NCBI GenBank assembly: GCA_023663635.1
Contig: JAMPHD010000004.1
Location: forward strand, 62,001-126,000
Reading direction: 5' to 3'
Length of the DNA stretch: 64,000 bases
Source of the DNA: Acetatifactor muris
Lineage (GTDB): Bacteria > Bacillota > Clostridia > Lachnospirales > Lachnospiraceae
Shown: positions 26,771-35,279 of the stretch, piece after piece
Numbering within the stretch: position 1 is the first letter of the stretch
Layout of the letters: each line of letters begins with the position of its first letter
Program-made: the position numbers and the translations under genes
Notes under the pieces: generated by a model
Told to the model about the DNA's origin: nothing
Database searches by the model: none
The model's input: the letters and a program-made list of their open reading frames with translations, nothing else

Positions 26771-27433
26771 CTATAGGATCGCCTCAACATCCGATACAAT
26801 CTTATAGTAATCCAAATTGGGACTTTCCACAAGGCTTTTTAACGATTCGACTTTGGCTCTATCATAAGCCAGACCGCTTCTCTCCACCCGCGGGATCATG
26901 CGATGCACTTCCCTTGTCAGTTCCCGTCTCGATACTTTCAGTCTGGCGTACATATCAATGCGCTCGATCCTCTTTCCCGCCTTGATCATGTTCCGCACCT
27001 GCTCGGAATCGATCTGATCGTCCGCAATGCCCCAGAACGAAAGGATATGATCTATCAGGTACTGCAGTTCTATCAGCGGTGCCCTGCTCACTGCCGCCTT
27101 TTTCATGTCATAGACAGCCAATTGAATGTAGGAAAAGGTGTCCGAACCGATGCTTTCCCTGAGTACAATGGCATTGTCATACGCCCGGTTGAGATTGCTG
27201 ATGATGGAGTCTGGATTCTTCTCATCAAAGGGATATCGTCTCAGGAAATCCTCTTTTGACGTATAGATATTCGGAATGTCAATGGACTCACAGAATGCCT
27301 GATAGCTGTCCACCGCCTCATCGATCATATTGTCATATTTCGGAAAATAAAAACGAAGGGTTGTGTAGACGCGCTCCGTGTATCTCCCGAGCCAATATAA
27401 ATGATCCGCCTGTTCTACTGATATAATACCCAT
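26771..27433 (-). CDS. Alpha-E domain protein, shorter than usual
   Basis: 220 residues starting MGIISVEQADHLYWLGRYTERVYTTLR, the characteristic start of alpha-E (COG2307/DUF403) proteins, all helical. The later RAPLIELQYLIDHILSFWGIADDQI part is also conserved-looking. Usual members have about 300 residues, so this one seems short. Its function is not known, but it nearly always accompanies circularly permuted ATP-grasp ligases and is thought to be part of a peptide-modifying system. It overlaps the end of the ATP-grasp gene by 19 bases, showing translational coupling. Confidence 0.85.
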   Translation of the reverse strand: MGIISVEQADHLYWLGRYTERVYTTLRFYFPKYDNMIDEAVDSYQAFCESIDIPNIYTSKEDFLRRYPFDEKNPDSIISNLNRAYDNAIVLRESIGSDTFSYIQLAVYDMKKAAVSRAPLIELQYLIDHILSFWGIADDQIDSEQVRNMIKAGKRIERIDMYARLKVSRRELTREVHRMIPRVERSGLAYDRAKVESLKSLVESPNLDYYKIVSDVEAIL

Positions 27434-28734
27434 GTATCTTTAAACCCTCCTCCCTGTGATGAGTTCACAATGAACGAATCCGGATTCCTGGAAAATCTGG
27501 TCAGCCCGCTCTTCCAGACCAGAGGCTCCTCTGCCATCAACACAAATGCGCGAAGATCTGCTTTCCTCGGCACGATCTCTCCGTCATCCACAATGTCCAG
27601 ATCCTGAAAGTCAATGACTTCCTGCGCGATGAACCGCCTCGGCTCTCTCTTTAACAGGGTGATAAAATCCTGTTTCTGTTGTTTCGTCATGGAGCTGCCG
27701 AACACAACGCCATATCCGCCGGCCTCCGCCACATCCTTTAACACCAGATCGTCAAAATGCTCCAGGACATATTGCATGTCCTCCTCATAAAACGGCAGAT
27801 AGGTGGGAGCATTGTCAAGGATCGGTTCCTCATTCAGATAATACCGGATCATTTTAGGGACAAAATAGTAAATTCCCTTATCGTCCGCCACACCGTTGCC
27901 CGGCGCGTTGAGCAATGCCACATTGCCCTTTCGGAACACCTCATAGATATGCGGGATGCCGATCAGTGATTCCGGGTTAAAATTCATCGGATCCAGATAT
28001 TCGTCCGAGATCCTGCGGTATACGGCTCCCACCCTTTCCCGCGTTCCGTTGGAGGAAATATAGTACAGCATATCCTTTTCCACGACCAGTTCCGAACCCG
28101 TCGCCAAATGCGCTCCCGTCTTTTCCGCCAGATAGGAATGCTCGAAATAAGCCGCGTTGTATCTGCCCGGTGTCAATATCACCGTATGCCCGCCCGGATT
28201 CACATGATCCATGGTCTTGCGCAGCAGATCCGCGTAGTTTCGATTGTCCTCCAATCTGTAGCAGTGAAAGGTGTCCGGGGAACTCCTCCTGCACAGATCC
28301 CTTGCGATCATGGGATAGGAGGCACCGGACGGCACTCTCAGATTGTCCTCCAGTATGTACCATTTGTCATCCTTGCCCTTCACAAGATCGATCCCCGATA
28401 TATGGGAGTAGATCCCCTTTGGAGGCATCACCCCTTCACATTCCGCCATATAACCGCTCGATGCATAGATGAAATCCTCCGGGACGATCCCGTCCCGCAC
28501 GATCTGTTTCTTCCCGTAAATATCTTTCAGGAACAGATTCAAGGCCATGACGCGCTGTTTCAGCCCTTTTTCCAAAAAGATGAACTCGTCACGCTCAATG
28601 ATCCTCGGTATGGAATCAAAGGGAAACAACTGCTCTTTGAATTCGTTGTTCTTGTAGATGCCAAATTTCACGCCATAACGTGCCAGCAGTTCATTGATCT
28701 TGTCTGTGTGTTGCAATAACTCCGGATGTTGCAT
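27415..28734 (-). CDS. Circularly permuted ATP-grasp protein, predicted amide/peptide ligase
   Basis: 439 residues of the COG2308 type. Landmarks: VMPPKGIYSHISGIDLVKGKD, YILEDNLRVPSGASYPMIARD, VILTPGRYNAAYFEHSYLAEKTGA, and VLKDVAEAGGYGVVFGSSM with the ATP-binding Lys and glycine loop. The family, described by Iyer, Aravind and colleagues among amidoligase systems, is predicted to join amino acids through ATP-activated carboxylates. AGGAGG lies before the ATG. Its partners here are alpha-E and transglutaminase downstream and a cytidylate-kinase-like gene 50 bases upstream. The product is unknown. Confidence 0.9.
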   Translation of the reverse strand: MQHPELLQHTDKINELLARYGVKFGIYKNNEFKEQLFPFDSIPRIIERDEFIFLEKGLKQRVMALNLFLKDIYGKKQIVRDGIVPEDFIYASSGYMAECEGVMPPKGIYSHISGIDLVKGKDDKWYILEDNLRVPSGASYPMIARDLCRRSSPDTFHCYRLEDNRNYADLLRKTMDHVNPGGHTVILTPGRYNAAYFEHSYLAEKTGAHLATGSELVVEKDMLYYISSNGTRERVGAVYRRISDEYLDPMNFNPESLIGIPHIYEVFRKGNVALLNAPGNGVADDKGIYYFVPKMIRYYLNEEPILDNAPTYLPFYEEDMQYVLEHFDDLVLKDVAEAGGYGVVFGSSMTKQQKQDFITLLKREPRRFIAQEVIDFQDLDIVDDGEIVPRKADLRAFVLMAEEPLVWKSGLTRFSRNPDSFIVNSSQGGGFKDTWVLYQ

Positions 28735-28783
28735 GAAGACTCCTCCTCTAAGTGCTTTATGAAACTGTTCAAAGACATTCCGA

Positions 28784-29383
28784 TCATCCTGTTATGCCTT
28801 TTGCCTGCAACGCGGATCTTATGGCTCTCGCCGCTCCTTCTATACCAAAACTGCCACTGTCTATGGCCAGATCCTTGCCTGTCAGTTCGTCCTGATAGCC
28901 CTTACAATAGCGCTTATGATATTGTATCCTTGATTTATCCACATTTTTTATCATTTTCTCCGCCACAGACGGTGTCATACCCAATCTCCGGATACAATTA
29001 TCATAGCGTACACTATAGGGAGCATAGATAAAAACGCTGAGGCGCCGGGGATGATCCGCTAAAATGCTGTCGCTGCATCGTCCCACGAAAATACAGGATC
29101 CCTGTTGTGCCAGATCGCGAATGATATTCTGTTGGATCATGTAGATTTCATCCTGCATGCTCTGTATCCCCATCCCCAACGGATACTGTCGCCTGAAATA
29201 AATGGAACGGGCATTCTCCTCCTCCTGACTGATCGTAGATACGGGCAGTCCCATCCTTTTAGCCGTCTGCTCCACGATATCCCTGTCGTAGAATGGGATT
29301 CCCAATTCCTCAGACAGATTCTGCGCGATGCATCGGCCCATACCGGCAAACTGTCTGGATATGGTGATCACATATTTCTCCAT
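28784..29383 (-). CDS. Cytidylate-kinase-like P-loop protein
   Basis: 199 residues starting MEKYVITISRQFAGMGRCIA, followed by LGIPFYDRDIVEQTAKRMG, the hallmark of the cytidylate kinase-like family (PF13189). The usual GSGG loop here reads AGMG. A GRCSDSILADHP segment and a lid region rich in Arg/Lys (RIQYHKRYCKGYQ) follow. GGGGGATGG lies before the ATG at 29383; a start at 29398 is less likely. These proteins are common in clostridia and their substrate is mostly unknown. Here the gene sits between the amino-acid ABC transporter and the ATP-grasp gene, so a kinase step on an imported or assembled compound is possible. Confidence 0.82.
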   Translation of the reverse strand: MEKYVITISRQFAGMGRCIAQNLSEELGIPFYDRDIVEQTAKRMGLPVSTISQEEENARSIYFRRQYPLGMGIQSMQDEIYMIQQNIIRDLAQQGSCIFVGRCSDSILADHPRRLSVFIYAPYSVRYDNCIRRLGMTPSVAEKMIKNVDKSRIQYHKRYCKGYQDELTGKDLAIDSGSFGIEGAARAIRSALQAKGITG

Positions 29384-29401
29384 TATTCCATCCCCCAACT
29401 T

Positions 29402-30169
29402 CTATACTCCGGCTGTCTGCGCTGCCGGGCGTTTATTCCGTTTCTGCAGAGACCGTACAATACAGGACAACGTAAAGTTTATGGCAAAGTAGATCAAAGC
29501 GGCAAAGCCAAATAATACAAAGACATCCGAAACATTCGTGGTGCCCAAGCCATTGTATTGATAAGCGCCGTTCATGATCTGCCTCACTCTTGCCATCAGC
29601 TCGATGACCGCCACATTGGCCAGATAGGAAGAATCTTTCACCGTAGTCACCACCTGACTCAGCAATGTGGGCACAATATTTCTGTACGCCTGGGGCAGAA
29701 CAATGTATAGCATGATCTGCACCATATGAAAGCCTTGGGAACGCCCTGCCTCAAACTGTCCCTGCGCCACGGAGTTCAATCCGCCCCGGATGATCTCCGC
29801 AAGGACAGACGATGTAAACAATATCAAAGCCACCGCGGCCTTGAACAGCATCCGCACCTCCACCGTGGAGATTCCAAACATTTTATGGTCCAAAAAACCG
29901 GGGCAGGGGCAGAATACCACACAGACAAAGATCCATAGGAGCAGTGGTGTGTTCCGAAATACTTCTATGTAGACGATCGCCATCCATTTGAAGATCCGAC
30001 TGATCCTGCCATTACAGTAATTTCTGGCCAGTGCCAATACCGACCCGATGAAAATCCCCAATATCACCGCCGTCACCGCAATGACCAACGTAAAAGCGAT
30101 ACCTTTACAGATATACAGCAACACTCCCGTATTTGATATGATTTTCAGGCTTCCCTCTAACTCTCTCAT
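29402..30169 (-). CDS. Polar amino-acid ABC transporter permease (second)
   Basis: 255 residues with five likely membrane segments and the EAA-type loop ARSQGFHMVQIMLYIVLPQAYR (shown as landmarks EAGRSQGF and LPQAYRNIVPTL) of HisM/GlnP permeases. The start at 30169 (MRELEGSLKIIS) has GGATGGAGA upstream; the frame extends to 30217 inside the previous gene. It pairs with the permease just upstream to form the membrane channel. It ends 18 bases before the kinase-like gene. Confidence 0.92.
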   Translation of the reverse strand: MRELEGSLKIISNTGVLLYICKGIAFTLVIAVTAVILGIFIGSVLALARNYCNGRISRIFKWMAIVYIEVFRNTPLLLWIFVCVVFCPCPGFLDHKMFGISTVEVRMLFKAAVALILFTSSVLAEIIRGGLNSVAQGQFEAGRSQGFHMVQIMLYIVLPQAYRNIVPTLLSQVVTTVKDSSYLANVAVIELMARVRQIMNGAYQYNGLGTTNVSDVFVLFGFAALIYFAINFTLSCIVRSLQKRNKRPAAQTAGV

Positions 30170-30185
30170 ATGCCATTCTCCATCC

Positions 30186-30893
30186 TTATACTTTCGCCGC
30201 AATATCAACCTTGGCATCCCGCTTTTTCAAAGAGTTTTCCCATGTGCCGGCCAATGTGGACAGCGGAAAGCACACGATGAAAAACAATAACGCGCTGATC
30301 AGATAAGCGGGCGCGTATGCCCCGCCGGTATTCACTCCCGTCACAAAGTTATATGTCACGGAGATCAGATCCGTACCTCCCACAATATACAGACAGGAAG
30401 TATTTTTGATCAGGTTCACCACCTGATTGACCATGGGCGGCAGGATGATCTTGATACTCTGGGGAAAGATAATGTAGTACATCCGCTGAATATATCCGAA
30501 CCCCTGGGCCTGAGCCGCCTCAAATTGTCCCTTTGGAACGGATTCTATACCGGCCCTGATCACCTCCGCCATATAAGCTCCCGTATAAATCCCCAAGGCC
30601 AGGATGCCCGTAGGGATAATGCCGATGCTGTGTCCCGAAAAAGCCAACGCATAATATAAAAAACACATCTGCAGCAATATCGGCGTATTTTGGATAAATT
30701 CCACATAAATCCGGGCCAAAACCACCGGTATCTTCTTCCCGCAGGTCGCCATCAGTCCAACGACGATCCCCAGAAACAATGCAAGGAGCAGCGCAAAAAA
30801 TGAAGTCTTCACCGTATTTCCCAATCCATGCAGGAATGTGCTGCGAAAAACCCAAACTTTTTGCCATGCGTCCGCCGAAAAAAGACCTGCCAT
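30186..30893 (-). CDS. Polar amino-acid ABC transporter permease (first)
   Basis: 235 residues starting MAGLFSADAWQKVWVFRSTF, with the HisQ-type domain FFALLLALFLGIVVGLMAT, the coupling loop EAAQAQGFGYIQRMY and LPPMVNQVVNLIKNTSCLYIVG. The start at 30893 follows AGGGATAGGT; a longer frame to 30938 would run into an intercistronic hairpin. It heads the two-permease pair and lies downstream of the binding-protein gene. Confidence 0.92.
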   Translation of the reverse strand: MAGLFSADAWQKVWVFRSTFLHGLGNTVKTSFFALLLALFLGIVVGLMATCGKKIPVVLARIYVEFIQNTPILLQMCFLYYALAFSGHSIGIIPTGILALGIYTGAYMAEVIRAGIESVPKGQFEAAQAQGFGYIQRMYYIIFPQSIKIILPPMVNQVVNLIKNTSCLYIVGGTDLISVTYNFVTGVNTGGAYAPAYLISALLFFIVCFPLSTLAGTWENSLKKRDAKVDIAAKV

Positions 30894-30914
30894 ACCTATC
30901 CCTATCCCTTTCCG

Positions 30915-30940
30915 GTGTCCCGCCTGACGGCGGGACACCT
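30915..30940 (-). promoter_or_regulatory. Intercistronic hairpin after the binding-protein gene
   Basis: GGTGTCCCGCC and GGCGGGACACC form a perfect 11-bp stem with loop TGAC, 19 bases after the binding-protein stop and just before the first permease. There is no T-run. Such hairpins after periplasmic/lipoprotein binding genes usually protect the upstream mRNA, giving more binding protein than permease. Confidence 0.7.
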
Positions 30941-30959
30941 CCGGAAGTTCACATAAATT

Positions 30960-31871
30960 CTATTCCAGACCATAATCATCTACAAACCCGCTGATCGTAC
31001 CATCGTTCAGCCATGTATTCACCAATTCATCGCACAGCGCGGAGAAATCGGAACCCTTTTTGGTGGCAATACCATATTCCTGGGGCGAGAATTTCTCTTC
31101 AATATAAGAGCGACCCTCTGTCTTGTATATAGCCAGAATGGATTTGTCAACACAGAACGCATCCACTTCTCCCGCGCTCAATGCCGTGGAGATTGCCGGA
31201 TAATCCTCATACTGCTGATAAGAAATGCCGGTGGTCCAAACTGCCGTGTCGAACGTCTCCGGATTAAAGTTTGCTCCATCGATCAGACCCGCCTCCACCA
31301 TAGCGGCTGTCAGCGCTCTTGCAGACGTGGAGCCGGAAGAAACACCCACTTTCTTATCCACGAGACCTTCAAGAGACGTTATTCCGGATGCGTCCTCCAC
31401 TAACACCGTCACCGCATCCGTATAGTAAGGTGTGGAGAAATCCCAGCTTTCCTTTCTCTCGTCCGTGATAGTAAAAGTGGCAAGCACACAGTCGATATCT
31501 CCGGAATCCAACAGCTCCGTGCGGGTTGCCGCCGTCACGGTGGTAAACTCCACTTCCACCCCCAGATAATCTGCCAACTTGGTCGCAATATCAATCTCCA
31601 TGCCGGAATACTCCCCTGTCAGAGTATCCTGAAGTCCAAATCCGGGCACCGCGTTCTTCACCCCTACGCGCAGTACGCCTCTGTCGATGATGGCCTGAGT
31701 ATCCGCTCCAAAGGAACTCTTCGATCCTTCCTCCGACTGCCCGGTCGCTCCTCCCGCACCGTTTCCTCCGGAGGTTCCCGCGCCTGCCGCGGGTTCCTGA
31801 CCTTTACCACAGCCCGCGAGCATTGTCACAGACATCAGACACGCCAATAGCAACGCCAGTTTCTTTCTCAT
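30960..31871 (-). CDS. Amino-acid ABC transporter substrate-binding lipoprotein
   Basis: 303 residues. The signal peptide MRKKLALLLACLMSVTMLAGC ends in a lipobox, so the mature protein starts at Cys21 and is lipid-anchored. A Gly/Ala/Ser linker follows, then the SBP family 3 domain (GVLRVGVKNAVPGFG, YSGMEIDIATKLADYLGVEVEF). It delivers a polar amino acid or a close relative to the adjacent permeases. AGGAGAG precedes the ATG. The exact ligand cannot be read from sequence; cystine or another sulfur amino acid would suit the locus but is inference. Confidence 0.92.
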   Translation of the reverse strand: MRKKLALLLACLMSVTMLAGCGKGQEPAAGAGTSGGNGAGGATGQSEEGSKSSFGADTQAIIDRGVLRVGVKNAVPGFGLQDTLTGEYSGMEIDIATKLADYLGVEVEFTTVTAATRTELLDSGDIDCVLATFTITDERKESWDFSTPYYTDAVTVLVEDASGITSLEGLVDKKVGVSSGSTSARALTAAMVEAGLIDGANFNPETFDTAVWTTGISYQQYEDYPAISTALSAGEVDAFCVDKSILAIYKTEGRSYIEEKFSPQEYGIATKKGSDFSALCDELVNTWLNDGTISGFVDDYGLE

Positions 31872-32019
31872 AATCTCTCCTCTTTTCTGCCTGCTTATTT
31901 GGTGTTACCCGGACAAATGTAAGCAGGGCGCCCACCTGCCGGATTTATCCCAAAACATGGGACAGAAGAATATGTTTCATGTAAAAAGCTGCCTCCATGT
32001 CTCAAGCAAAATAAAATAC

Positions 32020-32748
32020 TCAACGGATGATCTTCCCCAAAAACTGTTTCACGCGCTCGTTCTCCGGATTATTAAAGAAATGTTCGGGCGTTCCCTCCTC
32101 CACGATCTGTCCATCCGCCATAAAGACGATCCTGTCAGCTACCTGGCGCGCAAATCCCATCTCATGCGTGACCACTACCATGGTTATGTTTTCTTTGGCA
32201 AGCCTTATCATCACATCCAACACTTCCTGTATGGTCTCCGGATCCAATGCCGAAGTGGGTTCATCAAACAGAATGATCTTGGTTTGAGCACATAAGGCTC
32301 TGGCAATGGCGATACGCTGCTGTTGTCCGCCGGACAATGTTGTGGGATAGACATGAGCCTTATCCCTCAATCCCACTACATCCAGATAATGATAGGCCAA
32401 TTCCTCTGCCTCCGCCTTACTCTTATGATAAAGTTTTGTGGGGGCCAGTGTCAGATTCCGCAATACCGTCATATGAGGATACAGATTAAACTGTTGAAAT
32501 ACCATGGAGGTGGTCTCACGGACCAGATGCACTTTATTCTTATGATTCAGTTCCCTATCGTCCAACCAGACTTTTCCGGAGGATGGCTCCTCCAAAAAAT
32601 TCATGCAACGCACCGTAGTGGATTTGCCGGATCCGGAGGGACCGATAATGACCAATTTTTCACCTTCTGCCACCTCAAGGTTTACATCTTTCAATACATG
32701 TAAATCTCCAAAATATTTATTAACATGCTCCAGTTTGATCATTGCCAT
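32020..32748 (-). CDS. Polar amino-acid ABC transporter ATP-binding protein
   Basis: 242 residues with Walker A GPSGSGKST, Q-loop FQQFNLYPHMTVLRN, signature LSGGQQQR, Walker B IILFDEPTSALDP and the switch His in VVVTHEMGFA, a complete GlnQ/HisP-type ATPase. AGGAGG lies eight bases before the ATG at 32748. It is the first gene of the transporter and probably of the whole 32.7-24 kb transcript. The 148 bases to the binding-protein gene show no clear signal. The leader contains a terminator-like hairpin. Confidence 0.95.
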   Translation of the reverse strand: MAMIKLEHVNKYFGDLHVLKDVNLEVAEGEKLVIIGPSGSGKSTTVRCMNFLEEPSSGKVWLDDRELNHKNKVHLVRETTSMVFQQFNLYPHMTVLRNLTLAPTKLYHKSKAEAEELAYHYLDVVGLRDKAHVYPTTLSGGQQQRIAIARALCAQTKIILFDEPTSALDPETIQEVLDVMIRLAKENITMVVVTHEMGFARQVADRIVFMADGQIVEEGTPEHFFNNPENERVKQFLGKIIR

Positions 32749-32797
32749 TGCCGTTTCCTCCTGTCACAAATTCTTAGGCCGTCCTTTAGCACAACAA

Positions 32798-32829
32798 AAC
32801 GGGGCTGATGCTCAGCGATCAGCCCCGTT
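32798..32829 (-). terminator. Terminator-like hairpin in the ABC transporter leader (possible attenuator)
   Basis: AACGGGGCTGAT and ATCAGCCCCGTT form a perfect 12-bp stem with an 8-base loop. On the minus strand the stem runs into GTTTTGTTGT. It lies between the likely promoter (32882-32910) and the first gene (32748), so it could stop transcription before the genes. A second small hairpin, AAAATAT-CT-ATATTTT at 32838-32853, precedes it. No known riboswitch fold is seen. Confidence 0.65.
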
Positions 32830-32881
32830 GCCTGTCTAAAATATCTATATTTTCTCAATTTGCGTTTCCTCTATATCCGAG

Positions 32882-32910
32882 ATTGTATACTATGATACAA
32901 TGTTTGTCAA
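32882..32910 (-). promoter_or_regulatory. Promoter of the ABC transporter operon with overlapping palindrome
   Basis: On the minus strand TTGACA (32910-32905), 17 bases, TACAAT (32887-32882): a near-consensus sigma-A promoter. ATTGTAT-N6-ATACAAT at 32882-32901 is a perfect 7-bp inverted repeat covering the -10 and spacer, suggesting a repressor operator. It does not match the GTTATA-N9-TATAAC site found at the two promoters further down. Confidence 0.75.
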
Positions 32911-32984
32911 CAGGAAATTTTCGATTTTCTTTGCAAATGCCCAAAAGTTGTGATAGGATATCTGTTGAGAATGTTTGTGACAAT

Positions 32985-33012
32985 GAGGTCCATGGCGAAA
33001 GCCGTGGACCTC
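32985..33012 (+). promoter_or_regulatory. GNRA-capped leader hairpin before the FUSC/HAD gene
   Basis: GAGGTCCA-T-GGC, loop GAAA, then GCC-G-TGGACCTC form an 11-bp stem with one mismatch, ending about 20 bases before the start codon at 33034. TGTCTTTA follows, only a weak T-run. It may be a leader control element or a weak terminator. Function unknown. Confidence 0.5.
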
Positions 33013-33033
33013 TGTCTTTAAAGGAGATCACCC

Positions 33034-34316
33034 ATGAAAAAAATATACTTTCCTAAAATAGGCGCGAGGATCCTAAAATCCGGTGCAGCCGTCCTTCTCT
33101 GTTTTCTGATCTACCGGATCAGTGACCGTCGCGGCATCCTTTTTTATATGGCGTTGGCCGCGCTGCAATGTATGCAGCCGGATCACACCGGCAGCAGATC
33201 CATGGCAAAACAACGAATCTGCGGTACCCTCATTGGCGCTCTGTATGGCTTACTTACCATTTTACTGCAATACGGATTATTGTCGCCACTGCAACTGCCT
33301 TATATCTGCTATTGCGCCGTTGTCACGATATGGTCATGATCTCTCTGTATACGGCTGTCGTATTGAAAATGCGAAACGCGGCCTATTTCTCCTGTGTGGT
33401 GTACCTCAGCATCACCATGGTACATATCGGGGACGAGAATCCCTGCCTGTTTGTAGTAAATCGCGTGGCGGATACTCTGTTAGGAGTCGGCATCGGCATG
33501 TTGGTCAACAGTTTTCAACTGCCGCGCCGCAAACAAAAAGATACCCTTTTTGTGGCAGGGCTGGATGATGTGCTTCTGTCACAGGGCTCCCGTTTATCGG
33601 ATTTCAGCCGTATAGAGCTGAACAGAATGTTAGAAGAGGGACTTCCTTTCACCATTATGACCATCCGAACGCCTGCCTCCTTTTTGGAGGCCACACAGGG
33701 CATTCGTTTAAAACTGCCCGCCATTTTGATGGATGGAGCCGTCATTTATGATCCTTTGGAGAACAGTTATCCCTACAAATGTGAAATGTCCTATGAACAG
33801 GCATCGGAAATTGTGCGAATACTGCAGTCTATGGGGGTGGAAAGCTTTCAGAATGTGGTGGATAACGATAATGTATTCATTTATTTTCAACAGATTAACA
33901 ATCCGGGAGCCTCCCGGATTTATGAGGAACTGCGGCGCTCTCCTTATCGAAATTATATCCGGCATCCCCTTCCGGAAGGAGAACCCGTAACCTATATCAT
34001 GGCCATGGATCTGACGGCAAAGACAGAAAACGCATATCGGATGTTGACAGAACACGAAAATGCCGCGCAGTATAGATTTCTGTGCTATCCCTCCCAAGAG
34101 TATCCCGGCTATTCTTACCTTAAAATTTATCGAAAGGACGCAACGAAACAAAAGGCTTTAGAGCATTTAAAGGCCTTAACAGGTTTCAACAAAACTTACA
34201 CTTTTGGCACCATCCCCGGTATGTATGATGAATCAGTGGAGCGGATTCCGGCGGACGATGTTGTAAAACTGTTGAAGAAACGCTATGAACCCCTGATCTG
34301 GCAGCAGCATATTTAG
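33034..34316 (+). pseudogene. Frameshifted FUSC/aromatic-acid-exporter-like membrane protein with HAD-like domain
   Basis: AAAGGAG precedes the ATG at 33034. The first frame gives about 100 residues of the N-terminal membrane part of ArAE/FUSC proteins (ALAALQCMQPDHTGSRS with several helices) and stops at 33339. The next frame carries the continuation from about 33330 (MVMISLYTAVVLKMRNAAYFS) through another membrane helix, then a HAD/Cof-like domain (LFVAGLDDVLL, TIMTIRTPASF, LMDGAVIYDP) to 34316. One base missing or extra near 33320-33340 would restore about 427 residues. The HAD nucleophile Asp position appears to be Gly, so that domain is probably inactive. A true mutation and a sequencing error are both possible. 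Confidence 0.75.
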
Positions 34317-34332
34317 ATCGTCATGTAAAGGA

Positions 34333-35268
34333 TCAACCTCTCCCGGCAAGAGCCTGCGCGATATCCTCTCTCATGTCCAGGACCGCGGCCCGCGCCGCGT
34401 CCGCATAGCCCTCCCCGCCGTATCGGGCATATTTTTCCTGCCGGTACGCCGCAATGATGCCCCGAGAGGAATTGACGATGGCTCCCAGTCCGTCCTCGTT
34501 GAAGAAATGCACCAGATCGGCGCCCTTTCCGCCCTGCGCGCCATAACCCGGCACCAGGATAAAGCATCGGGGCATGATCTTGCGCAGGATTCTTCCCTGC
34601 TCCGGATAGGTGGCGCCCACCACGGCTCCGATATAGCTGTATCTGCCCTCAGGCGGCATGCACTCCGCAGCCCAATCGGACACCCGCTCTCCCACCAGTT
34701 CATAGAGATGTCTCCCGCCGACCGATTGATCCTGCAACTCACCGCTTGAAGGGTTGGAAGTCTTCACCAGAACAAAAATACCCTTGTTCTCCTCCCTGCA
34801 CACCTTCGCGAAAGGCTTGACGCCGTCACTGCCCAAATAGGGATTCACGGTGACAAAATCCTCATCAAATCCGGCATAGGACTTGCCGCCCACGGTCACG
34901 CGGCCCAGATGTCCCACCGCATAGGCTTCCGCCGTGGAACCGATGTCACCCCGTTTCACATCGCCGATCACGATCAGGCCCTTGGACTTACAGTAATCCA
35001 CAGTCTTCTTGTAGGCGATCATGCCGGGAATCCCGAACTGTTCATACATGGCCACCTGCGGTTTCACCGCGGGTACCAGATCGCAGATGGCATCCACGAT
35101 GCCCTTATTGTACTGCAGGATAGCCTCTCCGGCTCCCTCCAATGTCTCGCCACAGTCCCGGAAAGCCTGTTTTTGAATGTGCTCCGGCACAAATTTCATC
35201 ATGGGATCCAATCCCACCACAATGGGAGCATTTGTCTTCTGAATTCCCGCGATCAGCTCATTTATCAT
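34333..35268 (-). CDS. pyrF: Orotidine 5'-phosphate decarboxylase, long (type 2) form
   Basis: PyrF removes CO2 from orotidine monophosphate to give UMP. 311 residues, the longer subfamily, with VGLDPMMKFVPEHI, VIGDVKRGDIGSTAEAYA (catalytic Lys-Asp cluster) and LVPGYGAQGGKG for phosphate binding. GAGGAG lies seven bases before the ATG at 35268; an ATG at 35283 would overlap nrdD. It begins 11 bases after the nrdD stop, so it is probably co-transcribed with nrdD, linking UMP supply and deoxynucleotide synthesis. Confidence 0.95.
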   Translation of the reverse strand: MINELIAGIQKTNAPIVVGLDPMMKFVPEHIQKQAFRDCGETLEGAGEAILQYNKGIVDAICDLVPAVKPQVAMYEQFGIPGMIAYKKTVDYCKSKGLIVIGDVKRGDIGSTAEAYAVGHLGRVTVGGKSYAGFDEDFVTVNPYLGSDGVKPFAKVCREENKGIFVLVKTSNPSSGELQDQSVGGRHLYELVGERVSDWAAECMPPEGRYSYIGAVVGATYPEQGRILRKIMPRCFILVPGYGAQGGKGADLVHFFNEDGLGAIVNSSRGIIAAYRQEKYARYGGEGYADAARAAVLDMREDIAQALAGRG

Positions 35269-35279
35269 AGAAATACTCC

